From Pithys albifrons albifrons (Eukaryota; Chordata; Aves; Passeriformes; Thamnophilidae): a stretch of 64,000 nt of DNA. Numbering within the stretch: the stretch's first letter is position 1; the number at the start of each line of letters is the position of its first letter. Location: the NCBI RefSeq assembly GCF_047495875.1, contig NC_092458.1:7256439-7320438 (forward strand), in the 5' to 3' direction. The notes beneath the pieces are model-generated. The model searched no databases. It saw nothing but the letters and a program-made list of their open reading frames with translations, and had not been told where the DNA came from. The position numbers and the translations under genes were made by a program. Below are positions 61,001 through 64,000 of this stretch, piece after piece.

Positions 61001-64000
61001 TGCAGTTTTCTGTGGGCGTAACTGGTCAAGAAGTGAAATAATCAGAATTTTAAAAAGCTTTTTTTAAACTGTCTTTCTGCCAGGAAAATCACGTGCTTGA
61101 TTATACCCCAAGAGTTCAGTGGGTTTAAACCTGTAATTTTTGAATGTTAGAAATGTTGATGGTTGATTGATGTTCATATCAGAGGTTCTGTCAATTTGTG
61201 TGGTGGATGTTCATGGACCACCTGCTTGATGCAGATTCTGATGTTTCTCTGCTTTACGCCTGGTTAGGGAACCTGTAGGATCTGTTTGTGTTCCTGAGCA
61301 TTCAGGAAAACTGTTGGAATCCAACTGTGTTTAAGTATTGATTTCTGCTAATTTAGTGAGATACGGCAACAGGCTCAAAAGCTTGGGGAGCCAAATTTGT
61401 AGCTAACTTAACATGAAAATTGTTTTCTGAAAAAAGAATAGAAAGTGGAATCAGTGGATTGAAAGAGCTTTATGTAGGTTGCCTTCCTAGGGGATGTGCA
61501 TCCTCCTTTTGTTGGCATGAATTGATTGTTGATGTGTTCAGGTGTAAGTAAAAATTTTCTGTGGACCTTTTCTGTTTTCTTATGTTTGTGCTGTCATCTG
61601 AAATATGTTCTATTTTTGGAACCATAGTACTAAAACCAGCCAGATCTTTGAGTCTCTGCTTGCTCAGTGTCCTGCTGTGGGACGAGTGCAGCTGAAGAAT
61701 AGTCAGGATCTCGAGTCTCTCTCTTTTGAATTAGACTAATCTGAGAATGTGAGAGTTGTATTCAGCCTTCTCTTATTCTGCATTCATCAGACTGTTATAT
61801 CTGCTCCCAATCTATTACGTCATCGAGACATGCCCTTGGTTCTGGTTAAATACTACAGGGAGTCGACGCCCTGCAAACCGAAGTGTTTCATGGGCTCACC
61901 TCGCTGCTGATCTCCTCACTCCACAGGGGTTTAAATGTTTCTGATAGGAACCTTTTGGCTTTACATTTTGACTCATAAGAAGGGCAATATGCTTTGTAGA
62001 CTTTCTGAAGACACAGCTGCTTTCCATTTAATAGTATCATATACCAGCAAACCATAAATCTTATATACATATTCTTCTTTACCTTACATGGCTCAGACTG
62101 TTCTGAGAAAAACTGGTTCTACCATCCAGTGATTCCAGTAGCATAATCATTGCTTGGGTAGACCTATTTAAAAAGATCTTGCTAATCCAGTGATCTGGCT
62201 CAGACATGACTGCACGGAACACATGCTGATTTCTTGAGTTTGTTCTTAGTTCCAGTTCTTAGTGTTTCGAATGCACTGCTTGAATTCAACTGGAAAGTAA
62301 CTGAAAGCAATGCAGGATTAAACAGGAAACCAGATTGTGCAAAACGGTTCATTTGTTTTGCACAAGTTTGCTGTGGTTTTTCTGGTTGACTCTTGAAAAA
62401 GTCAGTGAGGTTGAAGATTTGAGCCTTTTTAAAAGCAGGGGTTGATCTCACCTTTTTGTCTTTGAAGGGAGACTTGTCTCAAGTTTCTGATGGGGGTTTC
62501 ACTTTCAGGTAGTTTCAGTTCTCTCGAAATAGTAAATGTGAAAACTTTAAGCTTGTTGTGTGGTAAATTCTTATTTAACCTGCAGTTTATGTACATTATT
62601 ATTCAACAGAATGATTGTTGTAGCAGGAATCACTGTTTCTGAAACTCTGCATGTGGAGTCAGTTTAGAGCATATGGTTTTGATACACAAATTGCCCTGTT
62701 TTGGGCCCCAGAGTTTAGCCATCATTAGTTGTTAGGACATTATAGACTCCTCCTTTCCAGCTAAAGTCAATTGTCTTGTTTGTTCTCCTGGTTTTCTTCT
62801 CAGGCTTTTTTTTGATTGACAAGATACTTGGGAAACTTTCTTGTAGCATGAACAGACTATGGAGATGTGTAGCTAAAATACAAATGGTAACTTAAAGACA
62901 TGCCATAGATTTGAGAAGAGGGGAAGTGTGGGACCTGTGGCCTTGACAATGGTAGATGTATAGAAAATAGGCTTCCCTGTAAACAAGCTTTATTAGAAAC
63001 ACTCATTTCTGTTAGCTAGGCTGGCACTTTTCTGGTCTTCTACTTGATAATTGCAAAGTTTTATGTGTATTTAGGAAAGATAGTACAATATTCACTGTCT
63101 GTACACTGTAAGTAGAAGATGCCACAGTGGGGGGAATGTGGACTTTTTGGAGCTTCATCTCATCAAATGACCCTGACCTGGACAACAAGAAGTTTGTACT
63201 GACTGCCCTAACTGAGACAGCTTTCAAAGATTGTATTTATTGCTGTAGTAACCTATAGCATGTGAAAATGATTTTTTGTCCTCTGTCATGGAAAGATGAC
63301 TTCTAGAGTAGACTGGAGTCATGCTAGAAGTCTCTAGTATCTTCCTGAAGCCAAGAAAGATGAGAAAATAAAACTGCTACCCCATGTGCCAGATCTCTGC
63401 ACTGGAACAACAATCAGAAGCCCAACCTTCTTCCTCTCCCCACACCCTAAACAAAACAAACAAAAATAACAATAAAAAAGCCAAAGAAACACCACCCAAA
63501 AAAACCCCTTAAACAAATAAAAAATCCCAAACACCTGTATCATATTTAGGAAATCCTTAATTCTTATAATTTAGTTTTATCCAGCTGCATCTTCTAGGAA
63601 AAAAAAGGGCTCAGGAGAAAACCTGCTAGAGAGCTGGTAATCATCTGATGAAACATCCAGTGTGCTTGCAGTGTTTGAAAATTAGACTTCATAAGTGGTT
63701 AGGCTTTAATCTGGAACATAGACAAGACTCTCCTCCAGCCATATGAAAGCTGGAAGACTGTATTGATTAGAAGCTGTTACAGAAGAATGCTGGGAAGGTT
63801 CTGAACAAGAAGTCTGCTGAAAAACAGCAGCGGGAAGGAAGGTGTAGAATTAAGCTGAAATCTCTGAATCTTTGAGCAGCTTTTAACTTTCTAATGTCTA
63901 GAAAATATCTGTCTATACACATATGTAACTCTTAAATGAATTAAGTTTTGAAAAAATAGAATAGACTTTGTGTTCTCTAATGCGCAAATGAACTTAAATT
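52017..64000 (+). other. RPS6KA3: RPS6KA3 intron 1 (5' part)
   Basis: Begins with the donor GTACGG and runs past the window edge, at least 11,984 bases. The first 760 bases are still CpG island. I saw no exon encoding the expected next residues (the acidic stretch and the TEE-x-x-IKEI-I-THHVKEG region before the first kinase domain), so exon 2 lies further right. The intron is AT-rich with poly-T runs (about 56,490-56,512), a GC-richer patch at about 57,750-57,960, an old CR1 fragment at about 59,125 and an A/C-rich stretch at 63,440-63,535. An AG/ATG context at about 53,118-53,135 resembles an alternative first or cassette exon, but nothing else supports it. Confidence 0.8.
59125..59275 (+). 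mobile_element. Ancient CR1 3' fragment in intron 1
   Basis: Weak but ordered matches to the CR1 3' region: GAAGGGCTTAGACATCTTGT, then CTTGGATGACCTCGTAAGGC, followed by a degraded TCTATTTCCAACTATTTTTC where newer copies have CCCTTCCAACC. No octamer tail remains. Ends are approximate. Confidence 0.5.

Noticed and set aside
1..64000. CRISPR arrays, operons, bacterial mobile elements, tRNA or rRNA genes
   Set aside because: No regularly spaced direct repeats, no bacterial-type gene order and no cloverleaf or rRNA sequence were seen; the DNA is vertebrate nuclear in type.

Overview
The window looks like avian nuclear DNA. It is AT-rich, with one CpG island, and carries many fragments of CR1, the dominant bird LINE, with the typical tail of tandem ATTCTATG-like octamers. 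There are two solo endogenous-retrovirus LTR candidates. It also holds two pieces of an RTE-clade non-LTR retrotransposon resembling AviRTE, which has a patchy distribution among bird lineages. Together with the LTR type this makes a passerine (perhaps suboscine) or another AviRTE-bearing bird plausible, but the species cannot be fixed from the sequence alone.

Only one host gene is supported. At 51.4-52.8 kb a CpG island holds the promoter and first coding exon of RPS6KA3 (RSK2 kinase) on the + strand: a 24-codon N-terminus starting MPLAQLPDPWQKMAVES, followed by a GT splice donor. Everything to its right (52,017-64,000) is the start of intron 1, and exon 2 is not in the window. Everything to its left (1-51.4 kb) reads as intergenic DNA upstream of the gene. 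In mammals the neighbour on that side is CNKSR2, but none of its exons is recognisable here.

The intergenic part is built from repeats of several ages. They are a 5'-truncated CR1 at 3.3-3.9 kb; a long RTE copy at 8.2-11.2 kb with a full endonuclease domain and most of the reverse transcriptase, in one frame broken by two stops; and a candidate solo LTR at 11.4-11.8 kb. Further right are decayed CR1 pieces at 15.3, 25.1-25.8, 32.2-33.2, 35.7-36.4, 36.5, 40.7 and 40.9-41.1 kb; a GATA microsatellite at 24.8 kb; a clean solo LTR with a perfect 5-bp target duplication at 34.6-35.4 kb; a second RTE piece (C-terminal end only) at 41.95-42.33 kb; and a 40-bp tandem repeat at 43.06-43.17 kb. The remaining stretches have no supported gene. 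Three show clusters of homeodomain/POU/SOX-like motifs and are candidates for conserved non-coding elements.

The most interesting items are the nearly intact RTE copy, with its unusual loss of the 3' part just before the catalytic DD motif, and the RPS6KA3 promoter, which has a GC-rich tandem repeat and a strong out-of-frame upstream ATG. I found no undescribed multi-gene system.
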